This document shows positions 1 through 8,027 of a stretch of 34,409 nucleotides of DNA, one piece after another. Position 1 is the first letter of the stretch. Each line of letters starts with the position of its first letter. The stretch covers positions 1-34,409 of the forward strand of contig DRKQ01000199.1 of NCBI GenBank assembly GCA_011051685.1, in the 5' to 3' direction. The notes beneath the pieces are model-generated. The model made no database searches, was not told the origin of the DNA, and worked only from the letters and a program-made list of their open reading frames with translations. The position numbers were made by a program, and so were the translations under genes. This stretch comes from Gammaproteobacteria bacterium. GTDB taxonomy: Bacteria > Pseudomonadota > Gammaproteobacteria > SZUA-152.

Positions 1-2
1 AA

Positions 3-245
3 GGCTCAGGGGGCAACGACAGCCTCGACGGTGGTGAGGGCAACGACCTCCTCAACGGCAACTACGGAGACGACACCCTCATTGGCGGCGCCGGTAGCGA
101 CACCCTCAACGGCTACTACGGCAACGACACCCTGGACGGCGGCAGTGGCGACGACATACTCGACGGGTACCGTGGCAACGACATCTTCATTGGCGGGCAG
201 GGCAACGACACCCTGAAAGGCGGCTACGGCCACGACACCTACCGC
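3..245 (+). repeat. Nine 27-bp coding repeats (RTX nonapeptides)
   Basis: Tandem 27-base units encode the GGxGxDxLx nonapeptides. Units share the core GGCAACGACACCCT with synonymous and neighbouring-codon drift. They are coding repeats, not an independent element. Confidence 0.85.
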
Positions 246-605
246 TTCAACCTGGGTGATGGTCAGGACATCATTGACGAGCTCAGTGGCAACGACACCC
301 TGACCTTTGGCGCCGGCATTGCCTACGATCAATTATGGTTTAGTCAACAAGGTAATAATCTTGAGATTTCTGTCATTGGCACGGGGGACAAGACAACCAT
401 TGCAAACTGGTACTCAAATGCTAATGAGCAGGTTGAGACGTTTCAAACCAATGCAGGAATGACCCTTCTGAACACACAGGTACAGCAACTGGTCGATGCC
501 ATGGCGGCCTTTTCATCACCAGCGGCCGGGCAACTGACGTTGCCGGATGATGTAAGGGCTGGGCTGGCGCCCACATTGGCGGTGAATTGGCAAACCACTG
601 CGTAG
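3..605 (+). CDS. RTX (haemolysin-type calcium-binding) protein, C-terminal fragment
   Basis: Open at the left edge, in frame from base 3; 200 residues remain. The first ~80 residues are nine tandem glycine/aspartate-rich nonapeptides of the form GGxGNDxLx, the calcium-binding parallel beta-roll of RTX proteins. They are followed by a capping segment (YRFNLGDGQDIIDE) and a C-terminal region with the IGTGDKTTIANWY block often seen at the end of large RTX proteins. Proteins of this class leave the cell through type I secretion using an uncleaved C-terminal signal, and the beta-roll folds outside in Ca2+. No transporter genes are visible here, and the catalytic or adhesive part lies upstream of the window, so the specific activity cannot be named. 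It is followed directly by a strong intrinsic terminator. Confidence 0.9.
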   Translation, partial: GSGGNDSLDGGEGNDLLNGNYGDDTLIGGAGSDTLNGYYGNDTLDGGSGDDILDGYRGNDIFIGGQGNDTLKGGYGHDTYRFNLGDGQDIIDELSGNDTLTFGAGIAYDQLWFSQQGNNLEISVIGTGDKTTIANWYSNANEQVETFQTNAGMTLLNTQVQQLVDAMAAFSSPAAGQLTLPDDVRAGLAPTLAVNWQTTA

Positions 606-630
606 CCGCTACAGTGAGTGCGCGAAAGCG

Positions 631-666
631 GGGGAGGATGTGATGACGCATCCTCCCCGTATTTTT
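631..666 (+). terminator. Intrinsic terminator after the RTX gene
   Basis: Perfect 10-bp arms GGGGAGGATG (631-640) and CATCCTCCCC (649-658) with an 8-base loop, followed by GTATTTTT. It sits 26 bases past the RTX stop codon and separates that gene from the LysR gene. Confidence 0.85.
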
Positions 667-753
667 ATAGGGGGGAATTTTTTGTTTTCTTGTGTTATAA
701 GGGGGAGGGAGGGTCCCAATTAACGGAATAACGCATTGTAACAGGTGGATATT

Positions 754-1674
754 ATGAACTGGGATGATTTGCGCTTATTTATGCTTATCGCGCAAGAATG
801 CAGTATCCGTAAAGCAGCTAATCGACTTGAAATCAGCCATTCAACCCTGTCAAGACGCCTTGAGTCGCTGGAAACCCATCTTTCCACAAAGCTTTTTTAT
901 CGGCACAGTTCAGGCCTTGTATTGACCGAGTCTGGTGTCGAGTTATTCAGTGAAATTAAGCCCGTTTTCACGAAAATTGAGCGTGTTTTACGCAATCTTT
1001 CTGGAAGAGACCAAAGCCAGCGGGGTGAAATAAAAGTAACGCTGCCCTGCATGTTTGCCAAACACTTATTGTTTGATGACTTGATTGATTTTCAGGAGTC
1101 CTGGCCCGAGATCAGTATGCAAATTCACGCCAGCGACGATATTGTTGACCTGGAAAAAGGTATGGCTGATGTGGCTATTCGGCTTACGGAAAACCCTGAT
1201 GAATCTCTCATTGGCCGTAAACTTGGAGATCTTTACCAGGCTGCTTATGCAACAGAAGAGTATATACAATCCTCTAATAGTGACGTCGAACGCGAGATAA
1301 AATGGCTAAAGCCAGGCCCAACAACAAAAGTTGAGTCGATTAACCTGAATTTCATTCAACGAAGAATGAATGAATGCAGTCTGGTGATTAATAATATCGA
1401 TTTACAGTTACAGGCAGCGGAAATGCACAAGGGAATAGCCTTGCTGCCCTGCTTCATGGGAGACCGTAACAAGAAACTGATTCGCGTTAGCGAGCCCTAC
1501 AAGCATTTCAGCATTTGGATGTTATATCCGAAAGAATCAAGAGATAACAAACGCATGCTGTTATTCCGGCAATACATTGTTAAGTGTATCGAAAATCATG
1601 CAGAGCTTCTGCAAGGAAAAAACCCATCGGCAGCTTACGCCAGTAGCTTCAGACCACTTCTTGATACTGGTTAG
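754..1674 (+). CDS. LysR-family transcriptional regulator
   Basis: 306 residues, the usual length for the family. The N-terminal winged helix-turn-helix covers about residues 3-62 (FMLIAQECSIRKAANRLE, then STLSRRLESLE and a wing ending in LVLTESG); an effector-binding domain follows from about residue 90. An in-frame GTG lies at 745, but AGGTGG at 743-748 is better read as the ribosome-binding site of the ATG at 754. Its 3' end overlaps the convergent SRPBCC gene by 26 bp. LysR proteins usually control a nearby or divergent gene in response to a small ligand, so the operon starting at 2474 and the SRPBCC gene are the natural candidate targets. That is inference: no clear T-N11-A operator was picked out. 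Base composition is AT-rich like the operon and unlike the RTX gene. Confidence 0.9.
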   Translation: MNWDDLRLFMLIAQECSIRKAANRLEISHSTLSRRLESLETHLSTKLFYRHSSGLVLTESGVELFSEIKPVFTKIERVLRNLSGRDQSQRGEIKVTLPCMFAKHLLFDDLIDFQESWPEISMQIHASDDIVDLEKGMADVAIRLTENPDESLIGRKLGDLYQAAYATEEYIQSSNSDVEREIKWLKPGPTTKVESINLNFIQRRMNECSLVINNIDLQLQAAEMHKGIALLPCFMGDRNKKLIRVSEPYKHFSIWMLYPKESRDNKRMLLFRQYIVKCIENHAELLQGKNPSAAYASSFRPLLDTG

Positions 1675-2179
1675 TATTCTTAATGTTGAGATCCTTGTCT
1701 CTTTCTTGCAGAGAGCCATTTTTACCGACTAATCTCCCGCTTTTCAAGTAGTTGTCGAGACCATCGAGAACTCCAGCTAACATAGTTGCCAAGCTTTTTT
1801 TCATGGCGAGCCTGTACATGAAATCGCCGAATATTCCGAATTTTGGTGTAAGGAACATTTTTATAGTGACTTTGCTGGTGTCCTTATCGATAGCATCAAA
1901 ATAAAACTCACCATAGGCCTTTTTGAAGGGCATTGGTGATTTTGTGATGTCAATACGTAGAAATTCCGGCTCTCTTATTGCCGTGATTTCTTCGTACGCC
2001 TTCATTCCATTGTACATAGTACACACACGCTTTGCGCCCTTTCCAGTGTGCATGTCCCCCACTAGTGGTGATGTTCTGACCATGGGGTGAAATTTGTGAA
2101 CCAGATCAAATTCAGAAAACATATTCCAAACGATTTGCTGATTTGCGCGTATTTCTTTTGAAACGACTATTTCGTGCAT
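1649..2179 (-). CDS. SRPBCC / START-like (polyketide cyclase-type) protein
   Basis: 176 residues. The N-terminal pattern (MHEIVVSKEIRANQQIVWNM, then FSEFDLVHKFHP) and alternating strands ending in a long C-terminal helix are typical of the SRPBCC ligand-binding fold (polyketide cyclase/dehydrase, SRPBCC2-like). Members bind hydrophobic ligands; some cyclise or aromatise polyketide chains, others only carry or sense lipids. A GTG exists at 2188, but AGGTGA just upstream supports the ATG at 2179. There is no signal peptide, so it should be cytoplasmic. It is transcribed divergently from the E1-E2-MBL-ketosynthase operon across a ~290-bp AT-rich gap, which suggests a shared pathway and possibly a shared LysR operator. 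The fold assignment is reasonable; the specific activity is unknown. Confidence 0.7.
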   Translation of the reverse strand: MHEIVVSKEIRANQQIVWNMFSEFDLVHKFHPMVRTSPLVGDMHTGKGAKRVCTMYNGMKAYEEITAIREPEFLRIDITKSPMPFKKAYGEFYFDAIDKDTSKVTIKMFLTPKFGIFGDFMYRLAMKKSLATMLAGVLDGLDNYLKSGRLVGKNGSLQERDKDLNIKNTNQYQEVV

Positions 2180-2473
2180 GACTATCACCTAATTGATGTT
2201 GGCCAGTTTTTTAAACGCTAGCTTTTTAGAGTATGCAAAATATGAATTCGATTAATATGATTGTAAACAGTCATAGAGCCTAAAGTACCGCAACAGGGTG
2301 TTTCATATTTGAGACGCTAAAAATTAATGATAGCTTTCACGTAAAATCAATAAGTTAATAGTCAAATCATTGATGTTTCTTATTTCAATTCTAAAAAGGG
2401 AAAATTTCATATTTTTTTAAAAATAATTAGATGATAGTTTCATGCCCTCATCAACACACGGAGAGTGACGTAC
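2180..2473. other. AT-rich divergent intergenic region
   Basis: Gap between the divergent SRPBCC gene and the E1 operon. It is strongly AT-rich and must hold both promoters, but I cannot fix a convincing -35/-10 pair or LysR box. The only firm element is the GGAGAG ribosome-binding site at 2460-2465 of the E1 gene. No small gene is evident. Confidence 0.5.
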
Positions 2474-4657
2474 ATGAGCATATTTACTGATTGCGATGAA
2501 AGAACTCTTGGTTTATCCACGATAAATGAAGTACAAAATGATATTGTCAGTCTTAGAGGCCACGAGGATATCCAAGTAATTTCACCCGGCGATGTGCACG
2601 TAAATGCTCGCGACAATATTGTAAACGTAAATGATACCGTAATTGAGGATATTGACTGGCGTAAAGTCGCATACGATGTTCTGGCCTCACGACTGATTGA
2701 TGAAATAGAAGAGAGGGATCTTGCGCCGGACAAGAAAATTTATAACCAGTTCTCTGCCCGAGGGCACGAATTAAGCCAGGTTATACTTGGAAAATACTTG
2801 ACTCATAAACACGATGCTGTGCTGGGGTATTATCGTTCAAGGCCACTGCTGATCTCCCTGGGTTTATCTTTAGATGACGCGTTTGCCGGTCCACTTGCTA
2901 AGGAAGGCGGCTTGACAAATGGCCGTGATATCGGCGTCGTTTTCAATTTTAAGAATCCTCATGGTGCAGACGTACTTCCAATGCATGGTGGTGTAGGTGG
3001 ACAATATACGCCAGCATGTGGTTGGGCGCAGGGAATCGTTTATTACAGGGATCATCTTCATAAAAATTCCTTCAAAGGTGCGATTTCCGTATCTCACGGT
3101 GGTGATGCATCTGTGGTTACAAATGGATTTTGGGCAGCGCTTACCAATGCAACGACACTAGGGCTTCCACAGCTATTCTTCATTGAAGATAATGGATATG
3201 GCATATCGGTGCCATCAGATATGCAAGTGCCGGGTGGGGATATTACGCAGAACTTGGCCTCATTTGGCAATTTGAAAACGATATCTGCAAGTGGCACAGA
3301 TCCAGTTGAGACTAATGATGCCATTGGTCGGGCAATCAAATACTTGCGTTCAGCCAGCCAAGGCCCTGTCTTGCTAAGGCTGAAAGTGCCAAGGTTGAAT
3401 GGTCACTCCTTTCAAGATAACCAGTCATATAAAAGCCCAGAATTACTCTCCATGGAGTGGGAGCAGGATCCTCTGAAAAGACTAAAGGAATTTTTTACAG
3501 ATAAAATTTCATCAGAAGAAGAGTGGGGTGAAATAGAAGATGTCGTAAATAAAGATGTATACACAGCATTAGATAAAGCACTTTCCCGTAATGAGCCAAA
3601 CATCAGTGATGTGAGTAAATATGTTTTCTGCGATGAGGAAAAAAGGAGATCAGTAGATGAGGCTCTCCATAATGACCACTCAGGAAAAAAAGTCAATATG
3701 GTGACATCTATAAGAAAAACACTGGAATCTGAATTAAAGAATAATGAAAAGTTACTGGTGTTTGGTGAAGATGTGGGCGCAAAAGGGGGAGTACATACGG
3801 CAACAGTTGGCCTTCAGCAAAGATACGGTTCAGAGAGAGTATTTGATACAAATTTATCAGAAGAAGGAATTATTGGCCGGGCTGTGGGATTGGCGTATGC
3901 GGGATTGAGTGTTGTTCCTGAGATTCAATTTAGAAAGTATGCTGATTCCGCTGCAGAGCAAATCCATGATTGTGGAATGGTTAGATGGAGAACCAATAAT
4001 AAGTTCAGTGCGCCAATTACGATCAGGATTCCTGTTGGTTTTTCAAAGAGAGGTGATCCCTGGCATGCGGAGTGCAAAGAAGTGGAATGGGCCCACAGCA
4101 TTGGTTGGCAGGTTTTATTTCCATCCAACGCCGCAGATGCAGCAGGATTGCTAAGGGCAGCAATACGATCCAACAACCCAACGATATTTCTGGAACATCG
4201 TTCACTGCTCGATTCGATTTGGGCTAAACGACCTTGGCAAGGCGATGATTTCATCGTGCCAATCGGTAAGGCAAAAATTATAAAAAATGGGTCTCAACTC
4301 ACTGTAATAAGCTGGGGTGCCATGCTTGAGCGATGCCATCTGCTAATAGAAGAGGAGGGGTTTGACGTAGACCTAGTTGATTTAAGAAGTATCAGTCCCT
4401 GGGATCAGAAAACAATTATTGATTCTGTGAAAAAAACCGGCAAGGTGCTGATTGTCCATGAAGATAATATCACCGCAGGATTTGGCGCTGAGATCGCAGC
4501 AACTATAGCTGACGAATGTTTCTTTGATTTAAAGTCTCCCGTGCGACGTCTTGCGCCGCCTGATATACCTTGCCCTCACAATATCAATTTAATGAATGCC
4601 GTTATCCCGAGTTCGAGTGATATTCGACGGATGATCAGCGAGCTGATTATAACCTGA
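2474..4657 (+). CDS. Fused 2-oxoacid dehydrogenase E1 (alpha+beta), thiamine-diphosphate dependent
   Basis: 727 residues joining an E1-alpha-like half (about 1-400) to an E1-beta-like half (about 410-727). This enzyme class decarboxylates a 2-oxoacid on ThDP and reductively acylates the lipoyl arm of E2. The alpha half carries YYRSRP and the ThDP/Mg motif, here GGDAS at about residues 209-213 with EDNGYGIS at 238-245; many E1 enzymes have GDG and NN at these points. The beta half has FGEDVG, NLSEEGIIG (the Glu that normally activates ThDP) and the usual C-terminal transketolase-like domain. ATG 2474 is preferred over GTG 2465 because GGAGAG lies 8 bases upstream of it. It leads an operon with E2 7 bp downstream. 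Substrate is not readable from sequence; a branched-chain or other 2-oxoacid is plausible. Confidence 0.88.
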   Translation: MSIFTDCDERTLGLSTINEVQNDIVSLRGHEDIQVISPGDVHVNARDNIVNVNDTVIEDIDWRKVAYDVLASRLIDEIEERDLAPDKKIYNQFSARGHELSQVILGKYLTHKHDAVLGYYRSRPLLISLGLSLDDAFAGPLAKEGGLTNGRDIGVVFNFKNPHGADVLPMHGGVGGQYTPACGWAQGIVYYRDHLHKNSFKGAISVSHGGDASVVTNGFWAALTNATTLGLPQLFFIEDNGYGISVPSDMQVPGGDITQNLASFGNLKTISASGTDPVETNDAIGRAIKYLRSASQGPVLLRLKVPRLNGHSFQDNQSYKSPELLSMEWEQDPLKRLKEFFTDKISSEEEWGEIEDVVNKDVYTALDKALSRNEPNISDVSKYVFCDEEKRRSVDEALHNDHSGKKVNMVTSIRKTLESELKNNEKLLVFGEDVGAKGGVHTATVGLQQRYGSERVFDTNLSEEGIIGRAVGLAYAGLSVVPEIQFRKYADSAAEQIHDCGMVRWRTNNKFSAPITIRIPVGFSKRGDPWHAECKEVEWAHSIGWQVLFPSNAADAAGLLRAAIRSNNPTIFLEHRSLLDSIWAKRPWQGDDFIVPIGKAKIIKNGSQLTVISWGAMLERCHLLIEEEGFDVDLVDLRSISPWDQKTIIDSVKKTGKVLIVHEDNITAGFGAEIAATIADECFFDLKSPVRRLAPPDIPCPHNINLMNAVIPSSSDIRRMISELIIT

Positions 4658-4664
4658 TAAGGAT

Positions 4665-5816
4665 ATGAAAGTGGAATACGTAGATCTTGTTGTAAATAGT
4701 GATGAGCACGATGGAAGTGACGGAATTCTTGTGGAATGGATAAAGGGTGAGAATCAATTCGTAGAAATGAATGATTCAGTAGCGATTGTTGAGACAAGTA
4801 AAGTAACACTTGAGGTAATCTCACCAGTTTCGGGATACATATCCTCCATTGAAAAACAGGCTGGCGAAGAGGTAACTCTAGATGAGGTTATTGCAAGAAT
4901 AAAAAAAGTAAAAGTAAACCCCATTACAGGGCACAAAACACATAACCATTTAGAGGTTTCGGATGATGAGGGTATCTCTCCGACTCTTTCATCCAGTCGA
5001 GTTTCTGAGTCCCCTCCAAAGGATTATTTATTTTCCTCCAATTATTTTCCGCCAGGGGAAGGGGTTGAAGTGAGTAATATTTCGTCAGTAAAGCCTATGG
5101 ATCGTGAAAATGTACTAGAGGAAAAGTATATTGATGATAGTAGAGTGGTTCATAAGCTTAGCAAAAGGCAGGCTGCTACGGCGGAAAATGTACACAGAAG
5201 CCTTTCGAATACACCTCATGTGTCAACATTTTTTGAAGCAAGTGTTGAAAATATTCTCTGGCATAAGGATACCTGCGAAAAAAAGGCATCATTTACTGCA
5301 TATTATGTGTATTGCCTTGCGCAATCACTTCTTAAGTTTCCCCAGATTAACTCGCACCTGGTGGGTGATAAGCTATCAATCCACAAAAGGATCAATGTAG
5401 GTATCGTGGTGGCGCTTGAAAATGATGAGCTCATTGTACCAGTAATAAAGGATGTCAATAATAAAAGCCTCTCGGAAATATCAGCTGATTTATCTGTTCT
5501 GATAGATAAATGTAATACTGGTGCTCTTAGAAGAGAAGATACACAGGACGGAACCATTACCGTATCAAATTATGGAGTAACCGGATCACTCTTTGCTACA
5601 CCTATTGTTCTTGTGGAGCCTCAAGTTGCCATTTTGGGCGTAGGGGCAATAAATTACCGGCCAAAATCCATTAAATCGAAATCCGGATATCAGATTGATA
5701 CCTGCCCCATGATATACACAAGCCTGACCATAAATCACCGTGCGGTTAATGGCAGCCTTGCCAATAAATTTATGTCTTATCTTGTGAAGAATATTGAGGA
5801 ATTTTCCGCGCAATGA
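4665..5816 (+). CDS. Dihydrolipoyl acyltransferase (E2) with altered catalytic motif
   Basis: 383 residues. The N-terminal lipoyl domain (about 1-77) has ETSK with the lipoylatable Lys46. A polar linker (about 80-165) follows, then a 2-oxoacid dehydrogenase acyltransferase catalytic domain (about 165-383) with GIVVALENDELIVPVI and TITVSNYGVTGS. E2 takes the acyl group from E1 on its lipoyl arm and passes it to CoA or another acceptor. Two oddities: I see no recognisable peripheral subunit-binding domain in the linker, and the active-site motif reads NHRAVNG (His358) where the family normally has DHRxxDG, so both acidic positions are Asn. No E3 (lipoamide dehydrogenase) gene is in the window. 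The gene follows E1 by 7 bp, so co-transcription is almost certain. The acyl acceptor may not be CoA; that is inference. Confidence 0.88.
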   Translation: MKVEYVDLVVNSDEHDGSDGILVEWIKGENQFVEMNDSVAIVETSKVTLEVISPVSGYISSIEKQAGEEVTLDEVIARIKKVKVNPITGHKTHNHLEVSDDEGISPTLSSSRVSESPPKDYLFSSNYFPPGEGVEVSNISSVKPMDRENVLEEKYIDDSRVVHKLSKRQAATAENVHRSLSNTPHVSTFFEASVENILWHKDTCEKKASFTAYYVYCLAQSLLKFPQINSHLVGDKLSIHKRINVGIVVALENDELIVPVIKDVNNKSLSEISADLSVLIDKCNTGALRREDTQDGTITVSNYGVTGSLFATPIVLVEPQVAILGVGAINYRPKSIKSKSGYQIDTCPMIYTSLTINHRAVNGSLANKFMSYLVKNIEEFSAQ

Positions 5817-5838
5817 AAAGTGTTGGACCAGAAAAGAA

Positions 5839-6753
5839 ATGAAGCCTTTTGTCCCAAGTCTGGATCCCGAAAACAGTAAGCTTGATGTGGTTCAAGTGGA
5901 CGATAGAGTATTTGCCTTGTGTGCAGATAAAATCCCATTAAACAACAGTGGGTTTATTGTGGGAGATGATGCCGTTTTGGTCGTCGACTCATTGATCACC
6001 CAGAAACGAGCAATTGAGATACAAGAGATAATTTCATCTGCTACCAATATACCAATCCGTTACCTCGTTAATACTAACTATCATGGTGATCATACATTCG
6101 GTAACTTCTGGTTTCCAAGAGATTGTAAAATCATTGCTCATCACTACACTCGGCAGTCAATGTGTGATCTGGATAGAGAAAAAAGTCATATCAAGAAGGC
6201 AATGGGCAGGGCTGGAGACGATATCAGTAATATCATTTGGCGAACACCTGATATCACTTTTGATACTTCATTGGATATTGATCTAGGTAATATTATCGTT
6301 CAATTGAAGCATTATGGGCGGGGCAATACCCGTGGAGACATCATTATATATATACCCGGATCAAAAATAGCTTTTACTGGAAATATGGTGATAGGCAGTG
6401 GTCTCATTCCAAGTGTACTTGAAGGAAACGCAGATAGTTATTTGTCGACGTTAGTTGCATTCAAGAGCGATATTCCAGTTAATAAAATCATTTCAGGTCA
6501 TGGAGAAATCAATGACTCAAGTCAGCTAGACAGGCATATTGATTATCTTTTTTATCTAAATGAAGAACTGTCAAACGATATTTCACCAACGGCAAAAATA
6601 CATGAAAGATTCATCAATGGCCGTGAATACAGTGGGAATATCGGTATGGAAATACACCCCTATCATCAATTAATACAAAGCATCCATGAGGGAAATGTAA
6701 AGATGTGTCTGGAAATGCGAGAATCAAACAGAAGAGCTATGTCAAATGAATAG
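5839..6753 (+). CDS. MBL-fold (metallo-beta-lactamase superfamily) protein
   Basis: 304 residues from ATG 5839; a TTG at 5794 would extend it into the E2 gene and is less likely. The MBL fold shows in NNSGFIVGDDAVLVVDSL, the loop NYHGDHTFGN (80-89), GRGNTRGD (160-167), FTGN (179-182) and SGHGE (219-223). The first, third and bridging metal ligands (usually His, His, Asp) are Asn80, Asn163 and Asn182, while His82, Asp84, His85 and His221 remain. A reduced or different metal site is therefore likely, although an MBL subfamily sharing this GNT/TGN pattern may exist. MBL proteins in biosynthetic operons often hydrolyse thioesters or act as lyases or cyclases. It lies 22 bp after E2 and overlaps the ketosynthase by 8 bp. 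It resembles PqsE only in fold and company. Confidence 0.85.
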   Translation: MKPFVPSLDPENSKLDVVQVDDRVFALCADKIPLNNSGFIVGDDAVLVVDSLITQKRAIEIQEIISSATNIPIRYLVNTNYHGDHTFGNFWFPRDCKIIAHHYTRQSMCDLDREKSHIKKAMGRAGDDISNIIWRTPDITFDTSLDIDLGNIIVQLKHYGRGNTRGDIIIYIPGSKIAFTGNMVIGSGLIPSVLEGNADSYLSTLVAFKSDIPVNKIISGHGEINDSSQLDRHIDYLFYLNEELSNDISPTAKIHERFINGREYSGNIGMEIHPYHQLIQSIHEGNVKMCLEMRESNRRAMSNE

Positions 6754-7957
6754 TATCACCCAGATAAGAAACGCTTCACTAATTGGTTTGGCTGGATATC
6801 TCCCGGCTAAGAATATTGACTCGAAAACCGCTTCCAGCTTATCAGATTATTTATACACCCATTCCGCTCTACCAAAAGCATATATTTCATATATTGAGCA
6901 GCACCAGATTCTACCTGGTTCAATAGAGACTAACTATGACGGATGGGAATCCAAGCCATGGTTTCAAGCGTGGCTGGATCGCCTGCCAGAAAAGAAAAGA
7001 ACTGATCCTTTTCAGGGAGCCGAAGAGCGCAGGCGTGTGCCTTATGACCCAGAATCACTAACACGCTCAATTCATCCACATCCAATGAAGCCATCCGATG
7101 CGGAGGTCATTGCTGGAGCACTGGCACTTGTTAAGGCAGGGGTGGGGGCTGATGATATCGATCTCGTTATTGTCTCATCACAGGTACCAGACAGGAGCCT
7201 TCCATCCAATGCCTCTCTTGTACAATACAAGTTGGGGTTAAAAAATGCTGGCGCATATTCAGCGGAAACATGTTGTTCATCTTTTGTTACTTTGACGCAA
7301 TTGGCATTTAGCCTGGTAATGAGTGGGATGAAGAATAAGGTGCTCATTATCAGTAGTTATATCGATTCTCATGTGACAGACAGATCCGATTATTTTAGTG
7401 TAAATACGGGTGATGCTGCATTCGCCGCGATCATATCCAATGAAGCAGAGTCAAATGATTATATATCGTCCAGCTCAATAAGCGACGGTTCTCGTCATGA
7501 GGGAATTATCTTCACACGACGTCAACCGGGGCTGCATAGAGATATCGATGTCGGAGCCGATAATAAGCAAACCTTTACAACTTTTTACAACCAGGAAATT
7601 TGTAAGAGAATCGCCGCTCACGCAGAAGATGATCTTTCCCGTGTTGTGGAAAAAACGCTTTCGAAATCCAGAACCACTGTTGATGATATTGATTTGCTAG
7701 TCACTCATCAACCCGTGTCTTGGGCCGCTCATGCCTGGCGAAAGGCCGTAGGTGTTCCTGAAGATCGCTTTGTTGAAACATTCAAGAAGTACGGCAATAT
7801 CGCAAACTGCAGTGTGCCCGCAAATTTATTGGAAGCCATCGAGCGTAATCAAGTTAAAGCCGGTAACAATGTAATGATGGCCTCATCGGGTGCGGGGGAG
7901 AATCATATCGCCGTTTTCTTTAAAGTGTCAGAAAAATTGTTGAATAATTGTTTGTGA
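6746..7957 (+). CDS. KAS III-type 3-oxoacyl synthase (thiolase superfamily)
   Basis: 403 residues. The catalytic triad of KAS III-like condensing enzymes is intact: Cys177 in ETCCSSF, His321 in VTHQPVSW and Asn351 in YGNIANCSVP. The C-terminal motif SSGAGENHIAVFF matches the glycine loop of the family. Such enzymes prime or extend acyl chains by Claisen condensation, using acyl-CoA or acyl-ACP. It is longer than a fatty-acid FabH (about 320 residues) because of an extra stretch at about 30-95, between the first strand and the ERRRVP segment. The start overlaps the MBL stop by 8 bp and GAAGAG lies just upstream, so it is translationally linked. I infer that it condenses the acyl group made by E1-E2 with a second thioester. 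No acyl carrier protein gene is seen. It is not assigned to FabH because of length and context. Confidence 0.85.
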   Translation: MNSITQIRNASLIGLAGYLPAKNIDSKTASSLSDYLYTHSALPKAYISYIEQHQILPGSIETNYDGWESKPWFQAWLDRLPEKKRTDPFQGAEERRRVPYDPESLTRSIHPHPMKPSDAEVIAGALALVKAGVGADDIDLVIVSSQVPDRSLPSNASLVQYKLGLKNAGAYSAETCCSSFVTLTQLAFSLVMSGMKNKVLIISSYIDSHVTDRSDYFSVNTGDAAFAAIISNEAESNDYISSSSISDGSRHEGIIFTRRQPGLHRDIDVGADNKQTFTTFYNQEICKRIAAHAEDDLSRVVEKTLSKSRTTVDDIDLLVTHQPVSWAAHAWRKAVGVPEDRFVETFKKYGNIANCSVPANLLEAIERNQVKAGNNVMMASSGAGENHIAVFFKVSEKLLNNCL

Positions 7958-8027
7958 TTAAGTTTGCTTCTTTAAGCGCGAGGAACTTCAAAGGGAGGGT
8001 TTGGACATGTGATTACTATTAACCTAG

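Noticed and set aside
3-245. CRISPR-like array
   Set aside because: The 27-bp units have no unique spacers and encode RTX nonapeptides in frame.
1-332. Open frame on the minus strand across the RTX repeats
   Set aside because: It is a low-complexity Val/Ala-rich shadow of the 27-bp coding repeats.
5839-7957. Alkylquinolone-type (pqsD/pqsE) cluster
   Set aside because: MBL and KAS III-like folds are shared, but pqsA, pqsB and pqsC are missing and an E1-E2 pair is present, so naming them pqs genes is not supported.
4665-7957. Tetronate biosynthesis cluster
   Set aside because: An E2-like acyltransferase and a KAS III-like enzyme fit, but there is no FkbH-like gene and no acyl carrier protein, and a full lipoyl E2 with E1 is unusual there.
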